Positions 23,262 through 34,605 of a stretch of DNA of 64,000 nt are shown piece after piece. The stretch covers positions 16,498,960-16,562,959 of the forward strand of contig OY979717.1 of the NCBI GenBank assembly GCA_963855995.1. Direction: 5' to 3'. Every line of letters starts with the position of its first letter. The stretch's first letter is position 1. A program made the translations under genes and the position numbers. The notes beneath the pieces are model-generated. The model was given only the letters and a program-made list of their open reading frames with translations. It searched no databases and was not told the origin of the DNA. This stretch comes from Muricea muricata (Eukaryota > Cnidaria > Anthozoa > Malacalcyonacea > Plexauridae).

Positions 23262-25734
23262 TTACAACAATACACCTAGATTTTGCTCAACATACTGATA
23301 GTGTACTGGAGTCAGCAGGCTTCTTATTGTATCTGTCACAATGCAGTGCCTCGGAGGATCAAATGCTGGCTGTCTTAACCGTACACACCTTGTACTGCAA
23401 TGAAAATACACATTACCGCATCTTGTAGGGGTTTCACCCTCGCGGAAATATTGCCTTTGCATGAAGGAAACAATGACCAGGTCTCCCGGAGGATTATACA
23501 GATCATGCCAGATGGTTTCAAGGAGTTTCCACAGCCAAAACACACCGAAGTAAGTGGAGGGCAAAAATGCAGGGAATATAAAATAAATGTGTTTGGAGCT
23601 GGATGTGGATACGAAGGTCTGACGTTTGGCTGGGGTGGGTGGCAAGGTGAGTAAGGTGTGCTAAGACGCTGACGTGGTGGGTTCGCTGGTTGTATTGGGT
23701 TAACGTGCGATGGAGTTGGAAACGTTGGAATCTGTTGTGTTTCAACAGCTGGGGTGGTGAATCGCTGTGTATTCAGTTGATCAGGTTGCAGAAAAGGCCT
23801 ATCGTTTCTTGATGTGGTCAGCTTGTTTCTTGCACCTGAGTTGTTGCTGGGCACCGTTTTTTTCTCTTTCGAGGAGCCACCTCCCCTTTCCTTCCCCTTC
23901 CAGCAGGCATTCCAAAAGAAACTGCTCTGCTGTAGTTAATTCCTCCAGTCTTACGCTTCGTGGTAATAAACCATTGAAGGAACTCTTTCATTCGCGACGT
24001 CTTTAAACAAGCAACGAGCACGTGTGCACAAATATCTTCAACGAAAACGCAGGGCAACTCTTGTCACATTCGCATTTCCCGTTTGGATAAATGTTCACAA
24101 TGTGAGGCTGCTGTGGGTTGTTCCTTGAAGGGACGACTACTGTGGTTGTTGTGCCAGTTAAAGAAAGCCCGATAGCTGTGCGCATGCCTGCATCATGGAT
24201 TTCTGCAGCTTTTCTCGTTTTTTGAGCCAGAACGTCTCGCGGAAGCCAGTCAACACCAGCCCCAAGAATTTCTCCAAGAATCGGATCTATTTCTTCTAAA
24301 ACAGCTCTTGTCACCTGTACTTCATTTGTAGAGGAACTGTCGTCAACGCTGGTTGTGTGTATTTTCTGTAAAGCCTGCTTCTGCTGTTTCTGAGTCATGC
24401 GAACCCACTGTGCTGGCGTCACCTGGAGATTTCGATAGGCAGGACATATACGATACTCCCCTTTCCCTACAACAGTCAACTCGACTTCTTTCTCCTGCAT
24501 GGAAATGAGATCTTGCAGCGCAACAGAAAATGAAAAGACGTCAACGCGGCGCAGCCATAGCGTCGTTTGATAAAATCCTGAATGACACCGTTTGTTCTTT
24601 CCGATCTGTTCGTTGTGAACTTGGACGGAGGGCATCCTAGCCCTGCTCTTTGACGAACTGGAGCAATTACGTGGTTTATCATTTTCTTTGCTTTGTTCTT
24701 CACGAACCACTGGAAAAACTTAAGACCATTTACATGGCATTTGCTCCATTTTTCCTTCACAACGTCCATTTGCTTGGAAAAACTTTCTTTACTTTCAGCG
24801 TCGGAAAGACCACATCCATATACGTCGCCAACTTGTCGGCCAAATATTTCTGCGACAATATCATCTTTTATTTTTCCAGTTATTCCCATTTCGACTAGCC
24901 TGTTTTCGACGTTCTTTTTTAAATGAATGAAACACAGTAACTGTGTTGTTCTTTCGAAATTCTCTCCGAACGCGCTGGAAAGAGCTTGTTCGTCATCTGC
25001 TCCGTATGCAAGGAGATTTCCAGGTCTGGTTTCAATGTTTTCAATGTACCGCAGAAAAGGGAATAGGTTTCTTTGGTCTTCTTTTTATGCACTGGAACCG
25101 GTCCAATAAGAGTAGGATTTTGACCTTGCTTCGTTTCCAGCAGAAGATTCTCATATGATATCGGGGTAACGTTGAATTCTCCAATGTTGAAGGTTGGGTC
25201 TACTGTTAAGGGTTTAAACAACTTAACGTTGCAGCAAAGTCTATGGAGGTCATTTAGCTGCCTTTCATTTCAAAGTATGCAAAATGGCACAGCGCCAACC
25301 CTGACGTCACGAATAAACGCAGTATCTTTGCATCTAGCCTGCGCTTTACATTCCTTAATCATAGAGTACCAAGGATCATTCGATTTGGTGGATGAATTTG
25401 GTCGATGAGAGCCGCCGTTGTTGCGTTTCATGTCCTTTACTTGTTGTCTTCCTCTTGGTAACTGTCCTAATCCTGTACATGACTGCGAATCTTCTGTCAC
25501 ATCGTGGATAACATCGTGTACACACTTGCGTGGCAGTTTCGCGGAGTTTTTGATTGCATCTTTTGTGCTCTGCCATGTACGCACGTAGTGACTTTTTTCT
25601 TTAGCTTTGCTGTTACCATGTGGTGCTGGTTCCACGGTGTGTTCAACGCCGTTTTTAAAATAGTATTGAACAAAGGCAGTAGCGATGAAGGTTCCCATCT
25701 CGATGTATATTAATTTAAAAAAATCTGCTGTCAT
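23262..25734 (-). pseudogene. MULE-type transposase with SWIM-like zinc finger, decayed
   Basis: Pieces in several frames follow one another in the right order. The N-terminal part is at 25734-25270 (KLPRKCVHDVIHDVTEDSQS, LPRGRQQVKDMKR). The start of the catalytic region is at 25221-24919 (DPTFNIGEFNVTPISYENLL, LIGPVPVHKKKTKETYSLF). A helical part is at 24889-24476 (VKEKWSKCHVNGLKFFQWFV, TNRSERTNGVIQDFIKRR). A SWIM-like finger is at 24710-24003 (NIYPNGKCECDKSCPAFSLK). A Cys-rich tail is at 23854-23262 (TSVCFGCGNSLK, GNVYFHC). Mutator-like transposases cut and paste DNA, with SWIM fingers downstream of the DDE core. The frame changes several times, so it is dead. Terminal repeats were not found. 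Confidence 0.75.
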
Positions 25735-25739
25735 GAGAA

Positions 25740-26520
25740 TAGATTTTCAAAGCTCGTAAAATGGAAGAACGTAATGGAAGATGTACGAATTAATGAAAAA
25801 GCTCATTCCAAGTCATATAAACTTAAACTTCATAACATAAAGTACAGCTTCAGAAACGGTTACGATTTGCGCAACAATAATTTAAAATTGTTTCAACCAA
25901 AGCCCTGTTGCAGCCGAGGTGCAGGGGCCTGGACCACATCTCAATAAACACACTCAATATTTTAGTAACAGACAACTATAGTTCAACAATGTTATTAATT
26001 CAATAATATAATAGACAATTATTCCTACATGAAATATGCCTGATTTACAGCAATAATTATTTATGAGGTATTCTGTCCATAATGTTTGACGATAAGACGT
26101 TATTTGGACAGAGTTCGTAAAATGAAATTTATTTTTATTGACGCTTTGTTGTTTATCGTCGTAAGTGCTCCTTTTACTACCATAACACAGATTTCTATGG
26201 TCGCGTGGAGAGCCGAAACATTTTAAAATTGTTAAACCCAAAACAGGGCCAGTGACGTATGATTATATTCATATCCAATCAGCACCGGACTGGACATTTT
26301 CCGAGGGGGTGAAATTCGAAAAAAATATTTTCACAATTCTATTTCAAAAAAATACACCAGAAAGGGTATTTTGTATTGTTTGCTATAATGATTTATAAAA
26401 TTTTTCAGCGAATTTATGATACCGTTGAATACAAATTATTGTGTTCATGCGTTGCGTTGTGCTATACATGTAAGTTGTATCAATTTTTGTAATGCTACTA
26501 GGTTGACAGGAAGGATATAT
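25740..26520. other. Interval without recognised genes
   Basis: AT-rich sequence between the MULE relic and the hAT-type element at 26531. No exon with splice borders and no repeat end could be supported. Confidence 0.4.
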
Positions 26521-26530
26521 TGCACTTACC

Positions 26531-27843
26531 CAGGGGCGTAAGAAGCAAGTTAAAGTTGGGGGGCTCTGGCTTTCAGGGGCACTTTTTCATAAAAAAAGGG
26601 CACCTTCAAGTAAATTCATTTATGGTGGCTATACAACGCAATTGTCTTTGAAATTGTTAAATAGTGAGTGTTTGTGATTCATGCACCTAAATTAGGCAGT
26701 CCAGAGAAAAATATATATTTGCAAATTTCCATAAAACACTGTAATATAGAATTAAATAGTAATCTAATTGTGTCCATATGGTGCATGTATATGTTGTATG
26801 CCGTTCTATTTAATTCTACGTTATAAACTAGTTTTAAAACTTAAAGAAAAACCTTTAACAAGGAAATGTTGTAAAAATCCTCGAAGTATATTGGCAAAAA
26901 CAATATTTCAAGGGGCAATTGGATTGGCATAAAACCAAAAAATTTTGCAGTTCATATTCACGAGAAAAAACAATATATTTCTAGCTAAAATTGTTGAGTA
27001 TAACGTATTTTTAGCAACGAGTTTTGCTACGAGTATTTTTGTCTTTTAAGTCCGCTTTGTTGTTCATCAACATTTGTCATATGGTTAAGTTTTCACCTGG
27101 TTTTTACAATCATGCTTTAATGTTTTTAAATTACATGCTATCTTGTTTTGATGTGAACGTCGCATAAATCAAGGCTTTTTGTTTCTTAACTGTCTTTAAT
27201 ATTTATAGTTTACTGGTAGAACTGGAAATCTTGCATTTTACAAATGTTTTACATACACGTTTTTGTGTCTCCTAACATATTTTTTGCAAATAATATTGTA
27301 TATAATCGGACCATTATATTTGTTTTACTCTATTCCACAACAATACAGCTGAAAATGTATTAATTGTTGCTTAAAGTATTTGAATTAATTAAGGTCCAAT
27401 TTTTCATCACCAATACTCCACAGAGATGAATACTCCACACAAGAAATGAGTACTACCTGTAATATGTATGATATGGAGTGAGGAAATTGACTGCTGACAA
27501 TAAAAGTGCAAATGCGACACTTTTTATGCTGAGCCGCTTCTCCAGTATTTGTAAAACTCAGAGGTATGTCGGCTATTCGTATTAATGTGAATATCGCCAG
27601 GGGCAAGAAAACTCCATCCAAAAGCCTTAAATGTAGTGAATTGTAGTGAAATACGGGGACCTTACAAAACGTTTTACCAACAATCATTCAGCCACAATCT
27701 CGTATCTTTCAGAAGGGCATACCAATGTTATTGTCAGCCATGCAAAAAGGGCACTTTTTTTTAAAAAGGGCACTTTTTCTCATCACTTTAAAAGTTGGGG
27801 GGGCACGTGCCCCCAGTGCCCTCCCCCCTTTCCTGCGCCCCTG
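26531..27843. mobile_element. 1.3-kb non-autonomous hAT-type element inserted at a splice donor
   Basis: The ends CAGGGGCGTAAGAA and its decayed complement (CCTGCGCCCCTG) are flanked by the exact 8-bp duplication CACTTACC (26523-26530, 27844-27851). Just inside both ends are AAAGGGCAC-type and AAAGTTGGGGGG stretches. No transposase motif inside. On the minus strand the duplicated 8 bp read GGTAAGTG, the last exon base plus the donor of the exon at 27851-28033. Confidence 0.85.
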
Positions 27844-27850
27844 CACTTAC

Positions 27851-28033
27851 CCACAATAGTATCGATTCTTTTACGGACGTCGTCGTATATGTCGTGTTTC
27901 AGTTGAAAATACTCCCTTTTTAAAGTAATGAAACGATCCGAGCTATTTTTGTTGACAGCTGCAATATTTCCAACTTTCCCTTTTCTTCGAATTCAATACT
28001 GACATACGACGGTTTAAACCCGAACTGAATCAT
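27851..28033 (-). CDS. First coding exon of an unidentified minus-strand gene, 1-nt frameshift
   Basis: ATG at 28033 opens MIQFGFKPSYVSIEFEEKGK and then continues. After an ACAAAAATA stretch (about 27950) the coding look moves to a second frame (SSDRFITLKREYFQLKHDIY, DDVRKRIDTIV) that ends at a consensus donor GTGG^gtaagtg at 27851. One more A in the run would join the two frames. This suggests a real indel or a homopolymer error. It exits in phase 1, which does not match the exon at 20858, so it is either another gene or needs an intermediate exon. Confidence 0.5.
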
Positions 28034-28412
28034 GGAACTAAAGCTTCGAAAGAACTTATATTTAACTAGTTAATGTACACTGACGCATGTTCCTAAATAT
28101 GGTATATGTAACCTTATATGGGATCACAGTAACTGGCCAAAAGCTGTTGTGATTCCCTGTCACAATTTGTAATGCTTTCTTAGTGTTGTGACAAAGCTTG
28201 TAAAATAAAATAAAAATATCATGTATCAAATCACGTTATGACCTTCACTATATGAGTATGAACTTTATGAACTTTATTACAGGATTACACAAATTACTGG
28301 TAAACCAGTATTTTACATTGTGGTCCAAAAATATATATAGTTTAAATTACAATATCTACATATTTCAATTCGAATGTCTGTGCGACCAGAAAATGATCAC
28401 AACTTTCATTTA

Positions 28413-28840
28413 CTAAAAGTATTTTATTTTAACTAAGTGTTTTTTAAATTTACCTAACCCACTAATATTCATGCTATCCACATTAAGTTCATTCCAAAGA
28501 CGAACAGCACTAGCATGAAAGCAACGAAGTCCAGATCTTGTATGGCATTTTGGTACAACTAATTTCATATTAGAAGATGCTCTGGTACAATATTCATGCC
28601 GATTCTTAACATAGCTTACGTAGTTATCAAAATACTGCGGACACATTTTATTGATTATTTTATACATCATGCACAATTTATGTACACGAATAGTGTCATC
28701 TATGGGAACCACTTTAATGTATTAAATAATGCTACTCAATTATCAGATGGATTCGCATCAAGGATTAGGCGGGCACAACGCTTTTGTAATCCTAAAAGTC
28801 TTGATAATTGTTCCTCTGAGACTTTGAGTATCACTGTTAT
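28413..28840 (-). pseudogene. 3' end of a CR1/L2-like LINE reverse transcriptase
   Basis: Minus-strand pieces follow the standard C-terminal end of a LINE ORF2: RLLGLQKRCARLILDANPSD and VALFNTLKWFP (with a stop and frameshift, 28840-28715), then IDDTIRVHKLCMMYKIINKM, HEYCTRASSNMKLVVPKC and FHASAVRLWNELNVDS to the stop at 28413. The same domain order closes the LINE at 50636-54037 but the sequence differs, so it is a separate, older family copy. 5'-truncated. Confidence 0.75.
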
Positions 28841-29005
28841 GCTAGCTGGCGTCATGAGTATCACTGTTATGCTAGCTAGCTAGCGTTTGAGTATCACTGT
28901 TATGCTAGCTAGCGTTTGAGTATCACTGTTATGCTAGCTAGCTAGTGTTATGCTAGCTGTTACGCTAGCTACATAACAGTATCACTGTTATGTAGCTAGC
29001 GTCAT
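28823..29005. repeat. Minisatellite, ~30-bp units
   Basis: TTGAGTATCACTGTTATGCTAGCTAGCG-type units occur four to five times, with length changes caused by extra GCTA tetramers. The right end has an inverted run (CATAACAGTATCACTGTTATG). It abuts the left end of the LINE relic and lies 100 bp from the hAT left end. Confidence 0.8.
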
Positions 29006-30655
29006 TCCTGATGATGACTAAAATATAGTAGAAAGCTAGAATAAATTTAAGATGTTGTTTTCGGAGTTGCAGTTGCTTTGTGTTTTGTAAAAATACTCAG
29101 TGGTTAGTTCAGGGGCGCCGGAACGGGGGGGGGGGCTGTACCCCCCTCCCACTTCTTTTGTTTGGGGGGGGCTGAATATCTTTTGCCCCCCCCCCCCACT
29201 TTCAACAAGACCTAAATTAAATCACGTACTAAAAAAGGGAATTAATATAATTCGCTACAATACAACCAATGGTTATAGTCCGGCTACCAAACGTGCATTT
29301 ACATAAAGTAGTCTAATTTTAAGATAATTTGGACCGCTGAACAAATTTTATTCGCCTCCCCAATCTCGTCAACAGCATTGTATAAAAGCATTGTATATTT
29401 GAAATTTTAATTACTATATGATACAAACATTTACGAGTTGTGATGAATAAATGAATACAAGAAAGCAGTCAGGCAGTAAAGCCTTCTTTACGAAAAGGTG
29501 CAGTCATTATTTTAGTTTTTATTTATTTAATGTTTATTTATTTAACATATAAGTATAAAATACTGTCTTAATCTACATACTGCGCATAATAAAGATCCAC
29601 ATCCGGACCAGCTGAGGAATTAGTCGCAGAAGTTGACCATTCCGAGACAGAACAGGATTTACAAGGAACTTTATTGAGTGATGATAGCGATCATGATGTA
29701 GAAGAACCAGTGGTAAGTTGAGTATGATTCCCATGCAACCTATGTTTACCGTGAAAGTTTTTGCGCCTTTGCGGTTTGTGCTTGAACGCAAATAGCCGTA
29801 AGAAGAACTATAAACTGTATACCGTATCTTTCGCTATTTAGTTTTAGATACAATACAACACAATGTGGCTATTGATTGATTGAATTCTACTTAGTTTTAG
29901 AATGAGAATGACCGTAATTATGTTGCTTTATCTAACTTCTTTCAGAATTTGTCAATTCCATCTACCTGTGAGCAACACTGTTGCACCTCTGACACACCGA
30001 ATCACACTTCCGATGAAAAGATATTGAAAAATACTGAAGTGCAATACATATCTAATGGAAGGAAAAAGAAACGTCACGTGAAGCCAAAGTGGTTTGAATC
30101 ATTTGACTGGCTAACGTTGTGTGAATCTCAGAATAAGTTGTTCTGTTACATCTGCAGAAAAGAAGAACGAAGGGGTACATTAACATTTAGCAAAAATGCA
30201 GAAAAAGCATTTACGCAATATGGATTCAACAACTGGAAGAAAGCGCCTGAAAAGTTTAGGACACACGAGAATTCCTCAGCTCATCGTGAAGCAAGTGTGA
30301 AGCACAATGCAAGTCAAAAGCAACAACCAGTATCTCAGCAACTCTCAAGTCAGCTTAAAGTTGAGCAAGAAAGCAGAAGGATGTGTTTAGTAAAACAATT
30401 GCAGAGCCTAGCTTACCTTCTTCGTCAAGGGCTTGCAGTGCATGGTCACAAAAGCGACGAAGGAAATCTCCAGCAGTTGCTGAAGCTTCGTTCTTTAGAT
30501 GTACCTGCTCTTAAACAATGGATGTCGGAGTGAAAATACTTATCGGGTGATATCATACGTGAGCAGACATAAATTTTGGGCAAATGTATTCTCAGGGAAA
30601 TTGCAACTGATATTCGAAATGCCTATTGGTTCTCACTCATAGCTGACGAAACATC

Positions 30656-32373
30656 CAGGGGCGTAGCCAAGGGGGGGGGGGGCAAAGGGGGCGGTCGCCC
30701 CCCCAATCGTTCGACAACCCGCTTTATTAAAACGCCCAAATCTGTATAAAATATTGGGGGGGGTGAGGTATAAAGAGACCACACTACAAGAAAACGTTGT
30801 ATTCATTATACATATTTTTATCAAATCTAGCACATACATATGTTCGTATCGCAAGTGTTTTAAAATGAGTAGTCTAAATGTCTAATCTTGTATCGCGTAA
30901 ATTCTGATCATGCATCTATAACAGTACATTTTGGCTTACATCAAGTATAGCCTGTTTTCGTAGCAAAATGGCGGAAGCTTCGTCAGATCTTATGAATTAT
31001 TCATACGATCCTTCTGCACCATTACCCACAATAAAGGAATTAAAAAACCACATAATTAGCAAAGGCCCATGCCAGCCAAGGGATATTTCTTTTCCAGAAG
31101 ACAAGAGAAAACGCAAGTTTTTGGTATCTTGGTACGATAAATTTGAGTGGTTGGAATATTCAGCAGCTAAGGATAAAGCATTTTGTTTCTATTGTAGAGT
31201 GTTCAATTCCCAGGTATTAAAGCAATATTTTATTTTATTTTATACAGCAAATTTCTATTTAAAGAATAGCTCATGATTTCGTGTGCTTCATCGAGTTTTG
31301 AATGCTCGCGATAAGTTGGGGGAGAGTTGGTCGTTCGTCACGATAGACGCGTTGTCCCAATTTTGCAAGTGCGTCTTAAAAACACGATGGACTGGAGTAC
31401 GCCAAATCACGAGCACATTACTTTTATTACATAACATTACAACTTACAAATAAAATGTGAAAAATTTTGGATTATGATTTTGGATTATTTTGGATTATAT
31501 TTTGATTTCAAATTTTTGCGCGCTTTTTTGCTGTTCCATCGAGTTAAGGAGCACCAAGTACGAACGCCAGTCGGTCAAAAAATCTCACTCATTTTGATAT
31601 GTTTGTCATAAAGTCTGTTTAGATGTTCAAAGTTAGTCATTGTAAGAAATTAGTTCTCAAACAGTCTTATTTCTTAGATCGCAGATGTTAAAAGTTTATC
31701 TATTTTTGTCTAATGACTATACGATATAATGTGTTAATTTAAGATTGCATCAAAAGGCGACCCAGCCTTCATAAAGATTGGATTTGGAAATTGGAAAAAA
31801 AGCGAAGTTCTCTCCAAGCATGAAAAATCGGATTGCCGATTTCAGTGGAAGTCGATTTGCTGCAAAATCTTGACTTGGACAACCTTATTCAGAAGTTTGC
31901 TGATTGTGCTCCAAGAAGAACGAATTTGGTTTAGACTTCCTGGTAAACTGGTTGCTAAGTGGACGAGACATTTCATAAACTATATATTTTGAAACTATTC
32001 TTTCATATTGACAGATTGAGTTATATTGTCATATTGACTTATTTAGTTGATTTTTTTTTCTACCAGCAAAAGATGTATACTGTTTTTAAATAGACCTATA
32101 GAAAACAGCTTTGATTCTCTCAAAATGTGGTTGATTTTTGTTTACATGCAAAATTGATGTAAAGTTTGCCTACATATTTAATGATTTTAATACAGCAATG
32201 ATCTTATATAAAAACTACTATTCTGCTGAATTCTTAACTTGTAATTTTTTTCTGCCCAAATTCCTCCAGAATGCCAGAAACTGCATTTCAGAAGCATTAG
32301 AAATTTCAATTTTTCTCGGATGTTGTCAACACTTCCCTTCTGCCCCCCCCCCCCTTGCCTTGCTACGCCCCTG
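30656..32373 (+). mobile_element. Nested 1.7-kb hAT element with internally deleted transposase
   Basis: The ends CAGGGGCGTAGCCAAGGGGG and CCTTGCCTTGCTACGCCCCTG are inverted and flanked by the exact 8-bp duplication GAAACATC (30648-30655, 32374-32381). Inside is an N-terminal fragment of a different TTF-type transposase: 30968-31215 (MAEASSDLMNYSYDPSAPLP, WYDKFEWLEYS, FCFYCRVFNSQ, donor-like gtatta), then a second exon at 31744-31850 (ASKGDPAFIKIGFGNWKKSE). No catalytic core follows, so it depended on a related autonomous copy. Confidence 0.9.
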
Positions 32374-33166
32374 GAAACATCTGATGTTGTAAATCAAGAG
32401 CAATTCAACATATCAGTACGATGGGTTGGCGAAAATTTTATTGTCCATGAAGATCCAGTTGGAGTGGTTGCTGTTCCTGACACAACTGGAGACACATTGT
32501 TTAATGTCATCAAAGACGTTCTTATCAGATTGAATCTTCCAATCAGGAACTGTCGTGGCCAAGCGTACGATGGCGCCAGTAATATGCAAAGAAATGTCAA
32601 AGGAGTGGCGACCCGAGTACAAGAGGTGGAACCTTCCGCTATTCATGTACATTGCCTTGCTCATTGCCTTAACCTATGTTTGCAAGACGTTGCCAAGCAG
32701 TGCAGTTTAGTTCGGGATGCTCTCGATATTGTCAATGAAATTTTGAAGTTGATAAAAAACTCGCCAAAACAATCAGAAGTATTTAAAAGCATCAAAGCAA
32801 ATGAATGCCCAGATACTCCCCAGTTGCGAAAGCTTTGTCCAACCCGATGGACAATGAGGACGGCATCGATAGACTCGATACTGAAGAATTATGCTGCACT
32901 TATCAGCCCTTTGGAAGAAATATACAACGGGAACGATGAGCACGCAGGAAGAGCTGGTGGTCTCAAAACTTCTATGGAAAAGTTTTCCACATTCTTTAGC
33001 CTTAAGCTTTCTCATTTTCTTTTTGCTGCCTCGGAGCAACTATCTCTTTCCTTGCAGAGTAAAGACATATCTGCGCAAGAGGCTTTTAAGACAGCATCTC
33101 TGACAAAGTCATACTACCATCGACAAAGGAATGACGAAAACTTTGACAAGTTCTACTTGAGCGTCT

Positions 33167-33453
33167 CAGAGTTGCAAAAAAGTGTTCAACCTTCCTCCGA
33201 GCAAAATTTTCAAAGTTTTCAAACCTTCCTCAAAATGTTGTAAAGCTTTCCAAACTGAAAATGAGAATGAACCAATATTATTTCAGAAAGAAGGCATGAT
33301 TTTTGGAATAGATCATCATCTATTATTCTTTTATGTTAGTGTTAAGGATACATTATGTGGTGTGTTGACATTAAACCTTCCTCACTGACTGCCCATTTTG
33401 GAAACCTTCCTCGCGGGTAATACCCGCATACCCGTGGCTTTTTTGCAACTCTG
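33167..33453. mobile_element. 287-bp hAT-type miniature element
   Basis: The 16-bp perfect inverted ends CAGAGTTGCAAAAAAG and CTTTTTTGCAACTCTG are flanked by the exact duplication GAGCGTCT (33159-33166, 33454-33461). Removing it with one duplication copy restores the hAT reading frame. Tandem AACCTTCCTC motifs lie near both ends. Confidence 0.9.
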
Positions 33454-34605
33454 GAGCGTCTTACAAGAATCTGAACGGACGGAACATGTTAAGGAGCCAA
33501 AACTTCCCAAACTCAGGAAAGTGCCAAAACGTATTGATGGCGGTGCAGAAAGTCATGTTTATCAGACACCTAAAGAGCATTACAGACGAATTTTTTTTGA
33601 AGTTAGTGATTGTATCAGTGGCGAAATTACCAACCGCTTTGATCAGCCATCGTTTACATTCATCCAAAGCATGGAAGAAATTTTAATTGATGCTGCAGAT
33701 GGGAAAGAAGTTCAGATTCCACCAGCCGTTACCGAGTGCTGTAGAAATGACTTAGATTTTGATCGACTAAGTCAGCATGTAGCCATTCGAATGTTGACAG
33801 CATCACCCAAGCTCTCGTTGAATCGGACAACAGAGCAATCAGAGCGATGCTCAGTGAAGTCAGAAAGCTGTTTCAGTTGTATTTAACAGTACCAGTAACA
33901 TCCAGTACATCAGAAAGAAGCTTTTCTGCATTGCGTCAAATTAAAACACACTTACGAAACACAATGACACAGGAGAAATTAAATCAGTCTATGTTATGTT
34001 ATGTACATAGTGATAGAACTGATGCTATTGATTTCCTTGAAGCAGCCAACGAATTTGCTAGTGCAAATGACAAAAGAATAAGATATTTTGGCACATTCTC
34101 ATCATAAGATGACATTAAAACGTCAAGAAAAGAGAGGTTTGAGTTCTCATTAAGATTTTAAAGACATTAAGATTTAAAATCATAAGTCAATGTATGAAAG
34201 CAATGAAATTAGAGCACTAGCTACAAGCAAACAAGCAAAAACATTTAGGTATACGTTATTCCTGTTTCTGTTGAGTTCAAGGGTCACCAGAAAAATATAA
34301 AAGGCTGTAAAACAACCAGTTATATATATTTTGTTTTATCCGTTTGTGTTTTTTTTATTATATCTGGTACGTTGAGCATTGGTCGTGCATATTATAAGAT
34401 ATTCTTGACATATAATCTTTGTAGATAACTAATCAAGGCACGGTTCTTCCCTAACCTCATAAAAATATTTTATCGGTTTCCTTCTTTGCTATCAGTTGAA
34501 GACAGCTTCTCACTTTCTTAAAATAAGGCAATTAATATCAGCAAGGAAGCACATGGAGCGAGCACATGATCGGATAAAATTCTTTTGTTATATACCTAAA
34601 ACATA

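Larger units (their letters stand above)
29949..34107 (+). pseudogene. hAT transposase with TTF-type zinc finger, split by two inserts
   Basis: Segment 1 (29949-30533) has a TTF-type finger: WFESFDWLTL, FCYICRK, FNNWKKA, then H-x5-H. Stops follow at 30531 and 30570 in the same frame. The frame then reaches YWFSLIADETS at 30655, where the first nested element starts, and resumes at 32382 in phase with DVVNQEQF, CRGQAYDGASNM, HCLAHCLNL and CPTRWTMR. The 33167-33453 element interrupts DKFYLSV and the frame resumes in phase at 33462 (LQESERTE). A frameshift near 33840 leads to the hAT C-terminal dimerisation region (TVPVTSSTSERSFSALRQIK, 33847-34107). The enzyme would cut and paste its own DNA; stops and the shift make it inactive. 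Confidence 0.85.

Noticed and set aside
28823..29005. CRISPR-like array
   Set aside because: The units are contiguous and nearly identical with no unique spacers, and the context is an animal genome; it is a minisatellite.
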